Source of the DNA: Citrus sinensis | Lineage: Eukaryota; Streptophyta; Magnoliopsida; Sapindales; Rutaceae | Reading direction: 5' to 3' | Assembly (NCBI RefSeq): GCF_022201045.2 | Contig: NC_068557.1 | Coordinates: 27,939,501 to 28,003,500 of the forward strand | DNA: 64,000 nt | Part shown: positions 62,001 through 64,000 of the stretch, piece by piece | Position numbering within the stretch: the first letter of the stretch is position 1 | Layout of the letters: the number at the start of each line of letters is the position of its first letter | Made by a program: the position numbers and the translations under genes | Notes under the pieces: model-generated | The model's input: only the letters and a program-made list of their open reading frames with translations | The model's database searches: none | Told to the model about the DNA's origin: nothing

Positions 62001-64000
62001 ACTGCCAATCGCTGAGAAATTCAAAGTAGTAGGCAAAAGCAACTCTTACCATTGTGTTTAAAACAATCTTGGCCTTTGTCAAATCAGTGGCAGTACATTC
62101 AATGAACACGTTCTTTGTCTTTAGGGTGATTGCAGAATGGGCCCCATTAATAATTGGTGGTAATGACAGAACAGTCCTATCAGAGGCAGAAAGGTAATAA
62201 GCACTTTCCAAAACATAGAAAACTCATGGCAGTTAAAAAAAAAAGGATAAAACCTATGAAATTTAGGGAAAACATAAAATCTCATTTAAGACATCAGGGA
62301 AAAGAGACACCGTTAATCATAACTTATGCTAAGATATACTAATTAGAAGCAAGGGTATAAACTCAAAATTTAGAAGTAACAAATTTTACATTGATAAATA
62401 AAAAGAGAAAATAAATGAAAGGATCAACAGTTGTCACAGAATGCTTTAGTTAATAGGATAAATGAACATGGTAATGATAATCACATCAGCATTTTTCAAG
62501 TAACATCGTACCTATTCTGATCATATAAGACAGGGTACAGAGGAGAATTCTCAATTATGTGCAAATACTTTTTCAGTTTCAAATCTGACTGCAAAATATA
62601 GCCATAGAAGAACACATATCAAGGTCAGGCATAGAGCTATACTGAAAGATTCCAATGGTGTGCAGCAAAAAAGAAGTCTTAATTATATCTCACTTTGTAA
62701 AACTCCATAAGCTCATCGGCTGTGAAGTCCCTTGTCTACATAACAGAACAGTACAAATAATCAATTATGGCAGAACATTACATGTAAACTGTAAGGGCAA
62801 AAATAGATTTCATGAAAGAACCCCCACGGCAGATTCAAAATTACCTGCTTCAGTGGCACAAAATTTATATGTGATGGTGGCAAAGCCTGGAAACAAAGAG
62901 GCAAATCAGTCTTAATCATTATGTGTCCATTCATTTTTTTTTTAAATTATTCCCTTGAGCAAATAGGAGGCTTCAAAAAAAAAAAATGATCTCACTAATA
63001 TCAATCATTAATCCAACATCAGACATGTCCAAAAAACCAAATACAAAAGAGATATTTATTTTCAGTTCAGTTTAATAGAAAGAACAAGTATTGCAGAGGC
63101 CCACCTCATACGTGAAAGGGCCTTGTAACGTGTCCAAGTCATGAGTACCAATTGCAACAAGGGTTCTTCGCCTAAAACAAGATGCATGCATAGATATTAG
63201 TTAAAAGAACCAAAATTACTTAAAGAATCATTTGAATAAGGAAAGAAATGAGGAAATGAGGTCCAACAAATCATTATCAAACCAATATCAATCAATACAG
63301 AGTATAGAGACATTTATCATTACAAATAAAGAGATATGAAACAATAACAAATAACAAAGAATGATGAAAAACCTTGGAACAAGCAGTGGCATATAAATGA
63401 TAGATCAAAAAGCTCAAGCATGGTTTCTATTTTGAGGCTGGCATATCTACAGCCCCAAAGTGAAGCACATTGTAACAACTGCTCCGGCAAGTGTACACAA
63501 ACAGATATATAGAAAAGCAAGGACTAGCCACAAATAGAGAGCAAAATAATAAGCCACATATATTACCGGCAAATGTTCTGATGAAGCTTATCTTGAAGAT
63601 CAATGAAGCTGTTATAACTAGCTTCATCAAAACTGATGTCTCTTAAAACAGCACAAACGACATATGGACGAATTGAAGATGTCTGCAAGGAGCAAATATG
63701 AGTGACATCACTGTGTGAAACGAACATAAGAGTATTCAAAATTAAATAACCAATTAACTAGTACCTCAGGCTTCACATGCATTTGAAGCATGGAGTCTTT
63801 GCTGACATCTGAGAGTGTGTACTTAGGTATCTCCTGCTGCTTGTTGAAAACACGGAGAGCTTGAGCAATCCCTTCGAGGCAAAGCAAATCATATCTGCAC
63901 AAAAGGAATAGAGAGAATTCATAAGTTATAGCTCCCTAAACGACAGCACATTTTGATTTCTTCTAACTATATATTGACTTTAAAGAATACCTGTTGGCTG
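59020..64000 (-). CDS. FARSB-like: Cytosolic phenylalanine-tRNA ligase beta subunit (5' end outside window)
   Basis: Non-catalytic but essential subunit of the alpha2-beta2 enzyme that charges tRNA-Phe in the cytosol; contributes the B3/B4 editing region and tRNA contacts. Minus-strand exons in the window are 64000-63991, 63894-63765, 63682-63567, 63171-63105, 62886-62845, 62735-62694, 62588-62512, 62176-62050, 61970-61803, 61657-61529, 61439-61338, 61238-61107, 60493-60419, 60064-59957, 59696-59601, 59515-59432 and 59088-59020, all in phase: about 523 aa, so roughly 70 N-terminal residues lie to the right. Readable signatures include [107 protein letters not shown] and the end [12 protein letters not shown]. 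The eukaryotic/archaeal beta organisation, without plastid-type features, identifies the cytosolic form. Confidence 0.95.
60601..60804 (+). mobile_element. Probable LINE 3' tail in a PheRS beta intron
   Basis: GAAAGGATAATC at 60601-60612 and GAAAGGAAAATC at 60793-60804 form a 12 bp near-duplication around 180 bp whose end (AATCTTTATAATTAATACAT, then TTTCTTATCAGAAAAA) resembles plant LINE 3' ends. It is antisense to the host gene. Only the tail remains. Confidence 0.5.

Noticed and set aside
1-64000. CRISPR arrays, operons, prophage or bacterial defence systems
   Set aside because: The window is intron-rich plant nuclear DNA; no regularly spaced repeats, polycistronic layout or phage genes were seen.

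Overview
This is nuclear DNA from a eudicot plant, probably a woody rosid. Citrus is my impression from sequence style only and was not tested. The genes are intron-rich with GT-AG junctions, the intergenic DNA is AT-rich, and plant-specific families are present (HD-Zip III, NF-YA, BZR-type factor, plastid-targeted root-type FNR). There is no operon structure and no CRISPR array.

Layout: 1-3830 holds the 5' part of a C2-domain ArfGAP gene (AGD12/ZAC type, minus strand, cut by the left edge). 5455-9330 is a ferredoxin-NADP+ reductase of the root isoform type (minus). 11840-12613 is a broken F-box/WD40-like gene remnant. 16930-21700 is an NF-YA transcription factor (plus). 27480-33920 is a class III HD-Zip gene of the PHABULOSA/PHAVOLUTA type with a miR165/166 site and a 30-codon upstream ORF (plus). 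38091-38162 is tRNA-Trp. 38351-46227 is transposon-rich. 46521-48689 is a KxDL-motif (BORC-like) protein (plus), 49769-50671 a short BZR-domain protein (plus), 51531-54088 the SPF45-like splicing factor DRT111 (minus), 54818-55540 a conserved plant protein, perhaps mitochondrial (plus), and 59020-64000 most of cytosolic phenylalanyl-tRNA synthetase beta (minus, cut by the right edge).

The genes look like an ordinary mixture of housekeeping and regulatory loci. I found no co-functional cluster and no evidence for a new biological system. Where exon chains are complete, reading phase closes at every junction. The computed lengths are 378 aa for FNR, 207 aa for NF-YA, 851 aa for HD-Zip III, 123 aa for KxDL, 224 aa for the BZR protein, 381 aa for DRT111 and 240 aa for the unknown protein.

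The most informative non-genic observations are mobile-element insertions with readable target-site duplications: two 5'-truncated LINE tails (16 and 17 bp TSDs), a 697 bp foldback Mutator-like MITE with a 10 bp TSD, and hAT-like elements with 8 bp TSDs. The best gene-level ones are an in-frame duplicated splice acceptor in the ArfGAP gene, a tandem CAG acceptor in the HD-Zip III gene, and a GC-AG intron in NF-YA.
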